Source: Pratylenchus scribneri
Lineage: Eukaryota > Nematoda > Chromadorea > Rhabditida > Pratylenchidae
Direction: 5' to 3'
NCBI GenBank assembly: GCA_030063045.1
Contig: JAQSEB010000033.1
Span: 1,426,001-1,490,000 of the forward strand
DNA: 64,000 nt
In this document: positions 45,215-55,873 of the stretch, piece after piece
Position numbering within the stretch: position 1 is the stretch's first letter
Layout of the letters: each line of letters opens with the position of its first letter
Position numbers and translations under genes: made by a program
The notes under the pieces: model-generated
The model's input: only the letters and a program-made list of their open reading frames with translations
Databases searched by the model: none
What the model was told of the DNA's origin: nothing

Positions 45215-46692
45215 ATGTCCATCAATATGTAAGTAGTTTTGATTCTCAAAAATGCACTAAAAATATTTAATTTTTCAAGGAATTCCCTGCTCATTCGATC
45301 GCTTTATCTTGCCTCAATTCCACTCATTTTCCTGTACCTTTTTGTGCCCGCCCTGTTCTTCTTCTTCCCTTCCGCAATGCAACACATTTTTTTCCTCAAT
45401 TTCGGTTTAATTTTTAATTAATTGAATTAATAATTTTTTATTTTTCAGTTCGTTTCCGTTTCGTCGACTATTACGATTTGGCCTCTCATGGAGTTCGGTC
45501 AAAGGGAAGGAATTTTTATTTGCGTGAGAAGGATGTGAGCACATTTAAAATGATTGAAAATGCGGAAGAACGAAATACTCAAATTTTGAATGCACAGCCA
45601 ACAATTGGAGTTTGGCATATTTTGCCGGCTTCCATTTCTGAACGATTTGGCACTGATGGCGAGAAGATGGATGAATCGGCAATGGAACGGTCATTGAATG
45701 AAGAATCGCACGGAGTGTTCATTTATTTGCATGGAAATTCATTCGATCGAACTGCCGAAACCCGATGCGAACTGTACAATGTTCTTTCGGCAATGGACTT
45801 TCATGTGCTTGCCATCGATTATCGAGGTTATTTTTTCACATTTAATTTACACCTATTTTTGCCAATTTAGGCTACGGCGATTCGACGGGTCATCCCAGCG
45901 AAAATGGCCTCAATTTGGATGCGCATGCCATTTGGAAATATGCAAAGAAGCATGCACCAAACAAAGACATTTATATTTGGGGACATTCCATGGGCACTGG
46001 AGTGGCAACTCGATTGGCAGCTGAACTTAGGTAAATAATTTTTCAATAATATTTATAGAAAGAATTAAGTTATATTTTGTATTTAGCGATGCCGGTTCCC
46101 CACCAAAGGCACTTGTTTTGGAGGCACCATTCAACAATTTGCGGGATGTTGTTCGAAATCATCCACTCAGCACTCCATTCCGAATTATGCCATGGTTCGA
46201 TGCCGCCATCGTTCAACCATTAATTCGCTCTGGTCTTCGCATGAATTCGGACGAACGCATTCAAAGGTGATTTTTGGAGGAAATTATTCAAATTTATTAT
46301 TACTTAATAAATGAAAAATATAAATATAAAATTATTTATTTAATTAAATATTTAATGATCGCATTTTTTCAGAGTATCTTGTCCAATTTTGGTTCTTCAT
46401 GCTGAAGATGATCACATAATTCCAATCAAATTGGGCAAAAAATTGGTCGAATCTGCCACATCTGCTGGGAAGAAAGTGACATTCATCGAATTTGAAGGGG
46501 ACCGTGAATTCTTGCACAAATTCATTCATCGGGCACAGGAATTACCGGATGTGATCAGGTGGGACTATGAGACAGAGTTGGAATAATAATTCATTTTGCA
46601 GAGAATTTCTCGACAAAGAACAAGTGGACATGCGCGGCAGAAATCGGCAACAATCCGAAGACCAGGGAATTCATGTGGAAGAACAGACTTAA
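45215..46692 (+). CDS. ABHD12: ABHD12-type alpha/beta-hydrolase (lysophosphatidylserine lipase)
   Basis: ABHD12 is an ER-membrane serine hydrolase that hydrolyses lysophosphatidylserine. The seven-exon model starts MSINMNSLLIRSLYLASIPL and has one N-terminal transmembrane segment (LIFLYLFVPALFFFFP). It continues with IGVWHILPASISERFG, GVFIYLHGNSFDR, LAIDYRGYGDSTGHPSENGL and the nucleophile elbow IWGHSMGTGVATRLA (G-x-S-x-G). ALVLEAPFNNLRDVVRNHPL, the acid site LHAEDDHIIPIKLGKKL and the His in FLHKFIHRAQELP follow. It ends ...IHVEEQT at about 375 residues. The Ser/Asp/His triad and the lid region match vertebrate ABHD12 in order and spacing. All intron phases agree. Confidence 0.93.
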
Positions 46693-47172
46693 AATTATAG
46701 ATGAAAATTTGAATTTTTGATGTGTTCTGAATAATCAAATGGCCTTAATATTTTAATTAATTAATTAATTAATTCCCTTTTGAGCTATGATTTCGCATAG
46801 GTTATTCCCTCCCAAAAATATATTTCCATTTTATGCAATTTTAAGTCACTTTTTTGTATCCAAATTTTTTATTATGCATTTTATCGATCTATACAATTCG
46901 CTGATTCTAGACTCTGCTTTTGTTCATTAATTGATTGCCCTGTGAGTGAAGATAAAACAATGTTTATTTGCTTTATTTTTGTAAATTTTATTAAATCATT
47001 CCCGAAACAATAAATAAAATAATTAATTCCATAATCACTTTTGGGAATGGAGAGTAAATCCAAAGTCAATTATGCCGGCTTCGTCATTATGATGGGCTGA
47101 TAATGCAAAAAGTGGCATAAATCTGGGTCATTTCATTCTCCCCCCCCCCCCCCCCCCCCTCTCGCTGAAAAC
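46693..47172. other. Intergenic stretch
   Basis: 3' flank of ABHD12, AT-rich, containing the poly(C) tract and the left target-site copy of the foldback element. Confidence 0.5.
47140..47159. repeat. Poly(C) tract, 20 bases
   Basis: An uninterrupted 20-C run on the plus strand, only 13 bases left of the foldback element. Confidence 0.95.
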
Positions 47173-48417
47173 TAGGGTTGCGCTCCCGTCCCCGCGGGGG
47201 TCACCCCCGACGGGGGCCCCCGCGGGGGTTTGAGTCTCACCCCCGTCCCACTCCCGAAGGTCCACCCCCGATCACTCCCGCCCCCCGAACCTCCACCCCC
47301 GCGGGGGTACGGGGGTGAACATGCACCTCATATTATTGGATTTTTTCCTGGAAAATGGGAAATGTCAAGGAAATTTTGAGCAAATTTTTATAAGCTTTTT
47401 AAATTTTTTTTGTTTAAATTTATCGCTGTCTACTATTTGACTAAAATTTTTCGCTGCGCGGCAATTTTTGGACAAAAATTTGGGATTTCTACCTTCTTAT
47501 AGAGTTATAGAGAAAGTAAAATTCATGAGTCATATGATATACCATCCGACTCCTCTCGTCGAGCTGAGTTCAATGGTACCAAAATTATGGCCCGGACTTT
47601 ACCCGTTGAAAAGTTATGATTTCAGGATCATCGAAAAAGTGCTTGGTCCCCCTATGGGTCGAAAGAATTTTTTCGGTCAAATTATACTTCATCGACGCGT
47701 CTCGATGAGAGAAACTCAAATCTATCATGTTTTCCCATAAAACTCAAAAATAAAAAAGTTATAGCCATTTTAGTCTCGCTGGAATGTGTTGGAACTGCGG
47801 AGGAATATAAGAATGGACTCCGGAGTGTGCGTGGCCGAAGCGCGGGAACTGGACGCTCGTCTGGTCGCGCGGAGGCGGAGCACACGGAGGAGTCCACTCT
47901 GAAATGCCCACCGGAGCAGTTCCAATCCGTATTTCCTTTGCGCGACTCTAACTTTTTTATTTTTGCATTTTATGTGAAACCAATAACATTTTCGTAATCA
48001 GCTCTCGAGCTGCGTCGATTGAGTTATAATATGTCCGAAAATTTTTTTTGAAAATTTTCATCCCATAGGGGGACCCTTCACTTTTGCGTTTTTTAGTTGT
48101 TTATCATTCTGTAACATCAGAACTCGTAAAGTCCGGACCATAATTTTGGTACCATTGAACTCAGCTCGACGAGAGGAGTCGAATGGTATATCGTATGATC
48201 CCTATATCTTACTTTCGCTATACGGTAGGGCGCCCAAAAATTTTTCTTCAAAAAATTTTTTATGTGAAAAATAACAGATTTACACTACCCCCGCCCCCGC
48301 GGGGATCCCCGCGGGGGTCCCCGTCAAGGTCACCCCCGTCCCCGCCCCCGAAGGTGCCACCCCCGATCACCCCCGCCCCCGTCCAACTCGCCCCCGAACC
48401 TCGGGAGCGCAACCCTA
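47173..48417. mobile_element. hAT-like non-autonomous foldback element, 1,245 bp
   Basis: The ends are a perfect 16-bp inverted repeat, TAGGGTTGCGCTCCCG ... CGGGAGCGCAACCCTA. They are flanked by a perfect 8-bp direct repeat CTGAAAAC (47165-47172 and 48418-48425), the target-site length of hAT transposons. Next to each end lies a GC-rich zone of ccccgcggggg palindromes and cacccccg words. The arms are inverted copies of each other further in: ctcctctcgtcgagctgagt near 47553 recurs in reverse complement near 48160, and ccccctatggg near 47648 recurs near 48063. The centre (47780-47930) is itself partly palindromic. There is no transposase-like open frame, so it must be mobilised in trans. Confidence 0.85.
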
Positions 48418-48425
48418 CTGAAAAC

Positions 48426-49111
48426 CCGTCATCATTAGAAGCTTCTTTGCCCTTCATTTTCCCCCCGCTTTTCCTTTCCATCGACAATTGCACTCTATTT
48501 CCCCTTCATTTCCAGCATATTTTATTTTATCCCTTCATTTCCATCGCCCCAGTCCATCCAGTTTAATATGCCTTGGGGCGCTTTCGATTGCGGATGCCGT
48601 TGACCCAATTTTGTCGTGGTCATTTTCGGCGATTCCACTCTCTTCTGCTTCTGATCGGCTGGCTGGTTGCGAAAAATGGCTGAACACACGAAAGAGGAAT
48701 TAAGGGGGAGAAGGCGGATAAAAATGAAAGGATGTTGAAGGGCACGAGCCCCTCGGCTGAACACAACGAGGTCGATGGGGAAAGGGGTCAGCTCAGCTGA
48801 AACTGGAAATAAACCAAAGGAGGGGATGCTTTTTGGAGAAAGGGGCTTTTCCCCCCTTTCACTGGCGATGACCCAAATCCGCCCATCCAATGCCCCCTGA
48901 AGGTCCATTCACTTTTTTTGTGTTGCGGCAGAAAGTGAAAGTTGCCGGCTGAAAATAAGCATCAAAAGAAGAAGAAAAAGCAACGTTAAAGAAGACGAAA
49001 CACATCCATTCATTTGCCCCATTCATCCCTTCAAAATCCAAACAAATTTTCGCCCAAATTTATTCATCATCAACCATTTCTGCATCATTTTCCCTCCAAT
49101 TTTTGTAACAA
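48426..49111. other. Upstream region of the bZIP gene; possible minus-strand exons
   Basis: Minus-strand segments look partly coding: after cgtgtgttcag, AIFRNQPADQKQKRVESPKM with a stop at 48522; and after ttattttcag near 48955, GNFHFLPQHKKSEWTFRGHW. Their phases do not join cleanly and no start is evident, so I do not call a gene. The plus-strand bZIP promoter presumably lies here. Confidence 0.3.
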
Positions 49112-50370
49112 ATGACTTCACTCACCCATCCGGTCCATCATCGAAATCAAACCACGCATTCCCATGGTTCAACTCCATTCTCGGCAATTGTGAGTTTGGC
49201 CTTTTGAATATTCATTTACAACAAATTTTGTCCCTCATCAGCGTTTCCATGCCTTGGAATTGGCCAATTCATCGTCCCAATCCACCTTGACCCCCTCCTC
49301 CCATCATTCGCTCATCTACAATAGCCCACTTCTTTCCTCATTTCCCTGTCATCCTTCATCCGTTCTTGTCCATGCCGGCAGCCAAAATGCCCATCAAACA
49401 CATCCATTTGGCCCATTTGCTGCAGCTTTTGCCGGAACTTTGCTTGGACCATCGTTGATCGGTGCCAACTCGGCTTTTGGTATTTTACCGGTGGAGAATG
49501 GCCGATCCGAAATTAATTCGGCTGTCAATGGTTCTCTGCTGGAATTTGGCCAATCCAAGGATTCAATTTTGGTTGAAAATTCGCCTCCCCAATTGGTCCA
49601 ATCTTGTCTTAAATGTTTTTATTTGATATCTCTTTTTAGTCCATAACCAGCCTCTCCTCAGGCTCATTTGGTCCGGATAGCGATGGTTTAAGTTGTTCTT
49701 CTTCTTCGGAGCCAAATTCAACGCAAACAAATGCCACACAAAATCAAGAAGGCCGACCAATGGATCGAATTGAAGATGATCAACAACAGCAAGGGGAGAG
49801 GACAAAAGAGGGAAGCGAAAAGGAGCAGAAATCGGGGACCAACAAAAAACAATTGATAAGAGATGAAACATATTGGGAAAGAAGGAGGAAAAACAATGAT
49901 GCCGCCAAAAGGAGCAGGGATTCAAGGAGGAAAAAGGTGGGAACTAAAATGTGGATTTGAAGAATATGCCTAAAGCAAATTTACTTTAGGAGGACGAAGT
50001 GGCGGTGCGTGCCGTAATTTTGGAGCAAGAAAATCTGCGCCTCCGTTTCGAATTGGAAAGACTTCGAACCGAAATTGAACGGCACAGGCTTGTGGCACTC
50101 AACCAAGTCCAACATCAACAGCAACAACAACAGGATTGCGGCAAATTTGGCGAACAAATTGGAAATGCCCCCGCCCTTTTTTGTTCCACCGCCCATCATC
50201 CAATGGCTTTGGCCGCGGCTGCCGCAGCTGCAGCCGCCGCAATGGTCAATGAAAGAAATGGAAATGTTCAACAACGGAATTTGGCATTATTTCAGCCGGA
50301 TACGGCAAAAATTGGGCAAACAAATGGCAGAGAAATTGCGGCAATTGTTTCCTCATCAACGTCAATTTGA
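49112..50370 (+). CDS. bZIP transcription factor of the PAR/CES-2/ATF-2 type
   Basis: A nuclear DNA-binding protein. The four-exon model starts MTSLTHPVHHRNQTTHSH. A Ser/Pro/His-rich region (TPSSHHSLIYNSPLLSSF) and an Ala-Phe-Gly segment (HPFGPFAAAFAGTLLGPSL) follow. After introns comes an acidic Ser-rich region, then the basic region YWERRRKNNDAAKRSRDSRR, KKEDEVAVRA and a leucine zipper (LEQENLRLRFELERLRTEIE). A Gln run, an Ala run and the end IVSSSTSI close it. The basic region and its short, charged extension are characteristic of PAR-family bZIPs such as C. elegans CES-2 and ATF-2. The zipper has leucines at heptad spacing for about four turns. Exon 2 can be read past its donor into a short dead end, which supports the intron at 49582-49639. 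Confidence 0.85.
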
Positions 50371-50911
50371 ATGGAAGATTCGAATTTATTATTAGATTTA
50401 TAATTAAAAATATTATAAATTCATCGAATTTTTATTTGTAAAAATATTTTTAATCCTCTTTAAATTTGAATCGATTCCCTCCCATCAAAACTTTGGCCAA
50501 TTTATTTAAGGGCAGGGACCAAAGGCCAAGGAGTGTTGATTAGCAATCAGAGAGTGGCAAACTAACCATTTTTTAGAAGATTTGAGTGCCAACTGTTCTT
50601 TTGAGGAAAAAAAATGAAGGGGAAATGGAACTGGAAATATGGACGAGAATGAATGAGGGAACAATCGCCTGAAGGAATTTGTGAGGGACCTTGGGTAAAG
50701 AGGACGTGAAAAATGGATGGTTTTGGGAGGGGGGATGGATTGGATTTTGAGGAAGATATGGACTCTCGAGTGAGAAGAGTTTGGCCACATTTTATTCCTT
50801 CAAAGTTGTCAAATCTTGGACAAAGACAAACGATAAAAAAATCAAACAAATTGGTAGCCTTCTTCCTCATAATATTTTAATTCAATTTTAAAAGAGAATC
50901 CAACATTAAAA
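50371..50911. other. Intergenic stretch, nothing supported
   Basis: Purine-rich plus strand, so the minus-strand open frames (Pro/Ser/Phe-rich) are compositional. It ends in the promoter or outron of the next gene. Confidence 0.4.
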
Positions 50912-52329
50912 ATGCATAAATTGTTGTTCATTTTATTGGCCATTTTGGCAAATTCCGCTTTTTCTTGCCGTCACAATGGAGTGACCTATCGAAATGGCGA
51001 TGAATGGGTAAATTTTGGGTGAAATTGTAGAATTAAAAAACGAAGGAATATTTTCAAGATGGAACGGAATGCATTTGTGATGCGATGCACGGTCGGGTTA
51101 TTGGATTCGGAAGATGGGAATAATCCAAACATTCAGGTTCATCCAAATGGTTCATGGCGAACCGAGGTTGTTGCTTGCACTTTGCCTGATGGCCGACGAG
51201 TACCCATAAATACGGCAATCGAGGTCCATCCAGAGGCCATTTTAAATGTTGAAAAGATAATTTTAGGATGGCAACGATGAATGGCGTTGCGAAATGAACG
51301 ACCAGGGAATGGTCACATTGGTTCAGGTGGAGATCGTGGAAATGGGCTACAATTTTTTATTACCACTTTAAAGGGCGCTAATCCAAATGCCAGATGTGAA
51401 GGTCGTCCAGTGGGTGAGTCTATTCAATGGTCTAAAAATTCCAATAAAATATTCATTCAGGCAGTGTTTGGCGGGAGAAATCTTTCGAGCTCGAATGCAG
51501 GCCTGGAGGTTATCGACGTCTTGTGGGATGCGTGACTGAAGATGGTCAAAGAATTGCGGTGAACGGAACCCGGGAAGTTAATGGTAAAATATAGAAGGGA
51601 AATTGGCCATTCAATTTATTTTCTTTCAGGCTTCACAATGGTATGAGAATTATACCCAAAATTTTCATCCTATCAATTTACATAGGTCTGCCAACAATTC
51701 GGAAATGGTACCGTAATATTCCATGGCACAAAGACTGGTTAGCAAAATGGATTCATTCCCTGCTGAGGGCATCTCATCCCAATTTCAGTTCGTCCTGCCG
51801 AATCCATTCAACGCTATGGCCAACCATTGTATCCCCAATATGGATCTTCTTCCTCATCATCCTCCGATTCATCCCCATCCAATGGAGGCTCAATTCGTTG
51901 CAATGATGAGAATGGATATGCCAGAAATGTCGGAGAATATTGGGTGAGTAAATTTGGGGAATTTGGACATTTGAGGGGGAAAGGGATGAGGGGATTTGGT
52001 TCAAAAGATACAGCGATTCATGAAAGGCATAAAAATTGATCAATTACACAGGTGGAAAATCATCGATTCAACAAAACATGCCGCCCCAATGGAGCTGTTG
52101 AAGTGGCCAATTGCGTATCGAAGGATGGATACAGAATTCCGTTGAATGTTTGTTTTGGGAAAATTCCAGATTAATTTACTTAATTCCTTTGTTTAGGGCC
52201 AATTGATCCGAGATGGGGCAAAATACAGGTGAGATAAATTTGATTCATTTGTCATCTGAATATCATTTCAGTTGTGAGATGACGCCCCAGGGCACTATCC
52301 GATTTGCTGCTGGGCCAGTTGATGAATAA
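50912..52329 (+). CDS. Secreted protein with MIG-18-like fibronectin type I modules
   Basis: Signal peptide MHKLLFILLAILANSAFSC. At least three cysteine modules of the form C-x-NG-x-x-Y-x-x-G-(D/E)-x-W ... C ... W-x-x-x-V-(A/G)-C-x-x-x-(D/E)-G follow: CRHNGVTYRNGDEW / MRCTV / VACTLPDGRRVPIN; CEGRP..GSVWREKSFELEC / LVGCVTEDGQRIAVNG; and CNDENGYARNVGEYW / KTCRPNGAVEVANCVSKDGY. Between them are CEMNDQGMVTLVQG-type strands and a Ser-rich linker (SSSSSSSDSSPSNG). The end is TIRFAAGPVDE at 52329. About nine short introns were placed, all in consistent phase. The module pattern corresponds to the fibronectin-I-like domain described for nematode MIG-18, an extracellular matrix protein of gonad morphogenesis. 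A matrix role here is inference; the family call is by pattern only. Confidence 0.7.
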
Positions 52330-52515
52330 GAAGATAATCCTAGCCAATTTGGAGAATGATTTGACTGATATCCATAGTCCATACCCATATATTCTCAATT
52401 TATATTTTTTAATGATTATGATTTAATGACCATCCAATATTTTGCAAAATAAAGTGACTTTTTGAATAAAGCTAACGAATGAAAATTGGTTTAATGGTCA
52501 TTTTCACTGGCCATA
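52330..52515. other. Short intergenic gap between convergent genes
   Basis: 186 bp containing the poly(A) signals of both convergent genes (aataaag near 52450). Confidence 0.5.
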
Positions 52516-53743
52516 TTATTGGAAATAATATTCCTCAAAATCGGCCGTCATCTTCCATTCGCTCGCTCCCAATTCCAACATCAAGAGGAGCATTTTTTGT
52601 ATCCATGTTTCGGCATCGGAGGCGATTAAAAAGGCATTTCGGATTAAATCTTTCAAAGCAGCCAATTGGGCCGGATTTTCCATTCGTCGACCAATGAACA
52701 TCAAAAGTGAAATGGAGCTTTCCAACTGGCAAAATAATTGATATTTTTGAGAATTTGGTCTATAATTCCCATTGAGCTTGGCCTAAAGTAATACTTAAGG
52801 GTCTACAGGCCAATTGTTCATAAATGGTAGAGAAATGAAAAACCCTTGAGGAAAGGAACTTTAAAATCGCCTTCCCAATGTTCACCTCTGCAATTTTCAA
52901 GGAATTCAGGACCGGTTCGCTCAATAAATATTCGAAAATATCAAAGATCAGCTGTATAATTGGTTCTGAAAACAACAATTTTATAAGAAATACATCTCCT
53001 TGGAAACCTTCTTGTGAAATTTGTCCAAATTCAAAAGAGAGTGAAACAAAATTGAGCCAAATTTGAAAATATTCCTCTCCTCCTCCCCTCAATTCCTTTC
53101 TACATTCAAAATATCGAATCAAAGCTCTCAAAACTCCTTGGCAAAAATGGGTGGCCACTGGAGTCTCAGCCAATGCCATAAATGCATTTGTGAGAATCCC
53201 CTTTCTGCCATTGGATTGCTGTTTTTGGCCATAATCCTCGATGATATATTTTACGAGAAATTCAGCGATTTGGCCAGTTAATTTCGGTGATATTGCGCCT
53301 TTTAAGGCAATAAAATTTCCAACTTTGCAACAATCTTTTTCCAACTGTTTTTTCAATCCAACAATAACCTCTTCAAAACTGCTGGGCTGCTGTTCAATTT
53401 TAACAAAAGTTTTTGACAGTTTTTCTTGTTCCTTTTTTAAAAATTCGGAAAAATTTGGTGATGATTCATCGGATTTTTTAAGTTGCTGTGTTGCTGAGGC
53501 AAATAATTCACATGGATTTCTTTCTTTTATGGAAAATGGAAATTTATTCCTCATTTTGCCAAGTACTGACCAATTTTTATCGTCGAACTCCTTTTCAGTA
53601 TGGGATGCTCCCCTCGGAGCACTTTGAATTTCAAATTTATTTAATCTAATTCAGACTATCTTACCAGGAGGCTTGTATAATTCCAAAGTGGGTTTAGCCT
53701 TTGATTTTTCGCCTTGATGTTCTACATTTTTTAATTCATCCAT
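52516..53743 (-). CDS. Alpha-helical protein, possibly MIF4G-like (CTIF/PAIP1/MIF4GD type)
   Basis: The minus-strand start is MDELKNVEHQGEKSKAKPTL then ELYKPPG, followed by a helical body: FSEFLKKEQEKLSKTFVKIE, VGNFIALKGAISPKLTGQIA, EFLVKYIIEDYG, FMALAETPVATHFCQGVLRA, LSEPIIQLIFDIFEYLL. After one intron, LESSISLLMFIGRRMENPAQ, LIRNAFLIASDAETWIQKML and the end TADFEEYYFQ. The repeated helix pairs and the short N-terminal KPTLELYKPPG-type peptide recall translation-related MIF4G proteins with a poly(A)- or cap-complex-binding tail. I cannot confirm this without a profile search. The gene itself is well supported: one long exon and consistent splicing. Confidence 0.7.
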
Positions 53744-53945
53744 TTTTTATGTGATTTGAACGGAATTAAAGATTAAAAATACAAGCCAAAAATGAATTAG
53801 CGTTTGCTCTTTTTTCTTTACTAACTTTTGTCGACTTTCAGCCAAACTTTTTTCATTCAAATTCGGTTCCCAAAAAATTATATCAGTCTCAACTCTCAAG
53901 TATCAACCATTAAAAAGTAAACATTTTCAACAAAATATTTATCCG

Positions 53946-54175
53946 TATATTAAAAAAGACAATAATATGGCATATAGGGAAACAACAACATATGGGGAGA
54001 TTGGGAAACATTACAATAATATGGCAAACATATAGGGAAACAACAACATATGGGGAAAGAAATACAATATTCGCATAGATTGGGAAACATTACAATAATA
54101 TGGCAAACATATAGGGAAACAACAACATATGGGGAAAGAAATACAATATTCGCATAGATTGGGAAACAATTATAT
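53946..54175. repeat. 79-bp tandem repeat, about 2.7 copies
   Basis: The unit tgggaaacattacaataata...aatattcgcatagat recurs with a 79-bp period (54002, 54081, 54160), preceded by a shorter degenerate copy. It lies just downstream of the small minus-strand gene ending at 54202. Confidence 0.9.
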
Positions 54176-54201
54176 CTGCCATGCACAATTTGCTTCATCA
54201 T

Positions 54202-54565
54202 CTAGCCATCACTTCCGCCTTTGGCCCGTTTGAACAGCTTGTTGAGAACGAACGCATCGACCATCACAAGAACGAAGAGCACGAAGAAGAGCACAAAGAG
54301 AACTGGAAAAAAAACATTATTATTTGAATAGAAATTTATAATTTTACTCACGTGAAAGTGCGATGTAAGCTCCTGTTGGGTTTGGGCATTGTTGTAATTT
54401 TGAGTTGCATTCATCATTGCATTTATCCAGTTCTTTGGTTTTGTCATCCTTGCATCGGTCCCTCTCTGCAGCAATTTGAGCACATTTGGAATCGATTACT
54501 TCGGCAAGAACAGGAAGAGCAATAGCAATGAACAAGATGGCAAGGAGCAGCGGCAAATTCCTCAT
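54202..54565 (-). CDS. Small Cys-rich single-pass membrane protein
   Basis: About 104 residues in two exons. A signal peptide (MRNLPLLLAILFIAIALPVL) is followed by a short charged ectodomain with five cysteines (DSKCAQIAAERDRCKDD, ELDKCNDECNSKLQQC). After one 49-bp phase-1 intron come a hydrophobic segment LLFVLFFVLFVLVMVDAFVL and a short basic tail NKLFKRAKGGSDG. The layout is type I membrane. The odd number of cysteines leaves one free, or a dimer. No family recognised. An upstream acceptor-like site near 54595 may be for trans-splicing. Confidence 0.72.
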
Positions 54566-55162
54566 TTTGTAGGCCTGAAAATAAAAGTATTAAGCTTTGA
54601 ATAAAATTAAATTGGAACTCACAATGTGTGTAACAGCAGCAGGTAGAATTGATTGACAGAGGAGGAAAATAGGATTTATTGAGAATGGAATTTTTGTGGT
54701 TGGTTTTGGCTAGGAATGAATTTGACTGAAATTTTTAATTACTTAAATACTATTTTGGCGCCATCAAAGTTTTATTCCGCTGCATATTTCACAATTTCTA
54801 CAACAATTGTACTTATCGTTTACCAATATGAATTTCGTAAATCTTTCTTATGCTACAGAAGTCGAAGCCCCGAACCCCGACCCCGAAGCTCACGCTACGC
54901 TCAGCCTCAGTTTTCAGTTCGGCATTCGGCATTCGGATTCGGCTCAGTCTAATAAAAAAGACATTTTATCCCAAAACGGGTTTTTTTTTTTATTTTTCTT
55001 TTTTCGGCTTCGGCGATTTTTTAGGGATTTGCACGGTTTGTTTAGGTTTCGAGTAAACGAAGAACTGGAAAACTTGCTTAACAATTTCTTATTTGCTCAA
55101 TTTTGAATAAATTTCTATATATATATATATTTTTTAAATTCTAGATCAAAGTCAAATAAAAA
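54566..55162. other. Intergenic stretch between divergent genes
   Basis: Contains a tattcggcattcggattcgg-like low-complexity run near 54915 and a tata run near 55120. Open frames across it are compositional. Nothing else is seen. Confidence 0.4.
55143..55144 (+). promoter_or_regulatory. Putative trans-splice acceptor before PTPMT1
   Basis: ttttttaaattctag lies 18 bases before the ATG at 55163, without any upstream coding exon, as expected for a spliced-leader acceptor. Confidence 0.45.
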
Positions 55163-55873
55163 ATGTACAACTTTGGCAATATTGCATTCTACCCCACCTT
55201 GGCATACAATCTCTTCAGGAATTTTATTCAGCCTACAAAGTGGACTTGGTACTCAAGAATAAACGAGTCCCTTATTCTTGGTGCAATGCCTTTCCATTCA
55301 ATGCTGGAACAATTGAATGTGGAAAAAGTTGGCGGTGTGGTTGGTTTTTTTTATTATTATTATATCATGACAAAATTTGGAAATTAAGGTTTGCTGTACC
55401 GAAGAATTTGAATTGGAATCAGCTTGGGGAGCAGTGCGTCCAATGGATTGGGCAAAACATGGTATTGAATTTCACCATACGCCAATGAAGGATTTTTTCG
55501 GTTCGATTTATTATTTTTCTTTTGACGATTAAAACAATCAATTTTAAGGGTCCACTTCACAAAAGCAAATTGAGAATGCAGTTAAGTTCATTGAGAGAAT
55601 TACAACAGAAGGCAAAACATGCTATGTTCATTGTAAAGCGGGAAGGACGCGGAGTGCTACGATTGCAATTTGCTACTTGATGTACAAATATGACCAATCT
55701 CCTGATGAAGCTCTGGCAACAATTTTGCAGGTGAATCTCACAAAATCATAAATAACCAAATCATTTCAATAATTTAGAATCGTCCGCAAGTATTATTGAG
55801 AGAAGCACACAGGCAAACAGTGAATGAATTCCGTCAATTTTTAGATAAAGAAAAGAAGCAATCCAATAAATAA
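55163..55873 (+). CDS. PTPMT1: Mitochondrial PTPMT1-type dual-specificity phosphatase (phosphatidylglycerophosphatase)
   Basis: PTPMT1 dephosphorylates phosphatidylglycerophosphate in cardiolipin synthesis at the inner mitochondrial membrane. The 188-residue model in four exons reads [70 protein letters not shown]. The catalytic loop [20 protein letters not shown] (HC-x5-R-S) and [13 protein letters not shown] follow, then [20 protein letters not shown]. Order and length match the family, including the FYPTL and LGA(L/M)P motifs. The general-acid Asp is probably in HTPMKD. It is the first of three same-strand genes spaced 280-380 bp apart. Confidence 0.93.

Noticed and set aside
47180..47330. 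GC-rich stretch as a bacterial contaminant or CpG-island promoter
   Set aside because: It is the subterminal zone of the foldback element, mirrored at 48280-48410 and bounded by the TIR and target duplication.
48522..49041. A minus-strand gene divergent from the bZIP gene
   Set aside because: Two segments look coding, but their phases do not join and no start is visible. Left as a note only.
54880..54960. Repeated attcggcattcgg run as a possible functional repeat
   Set aside because: Too short and irregular to call more than low complexity.
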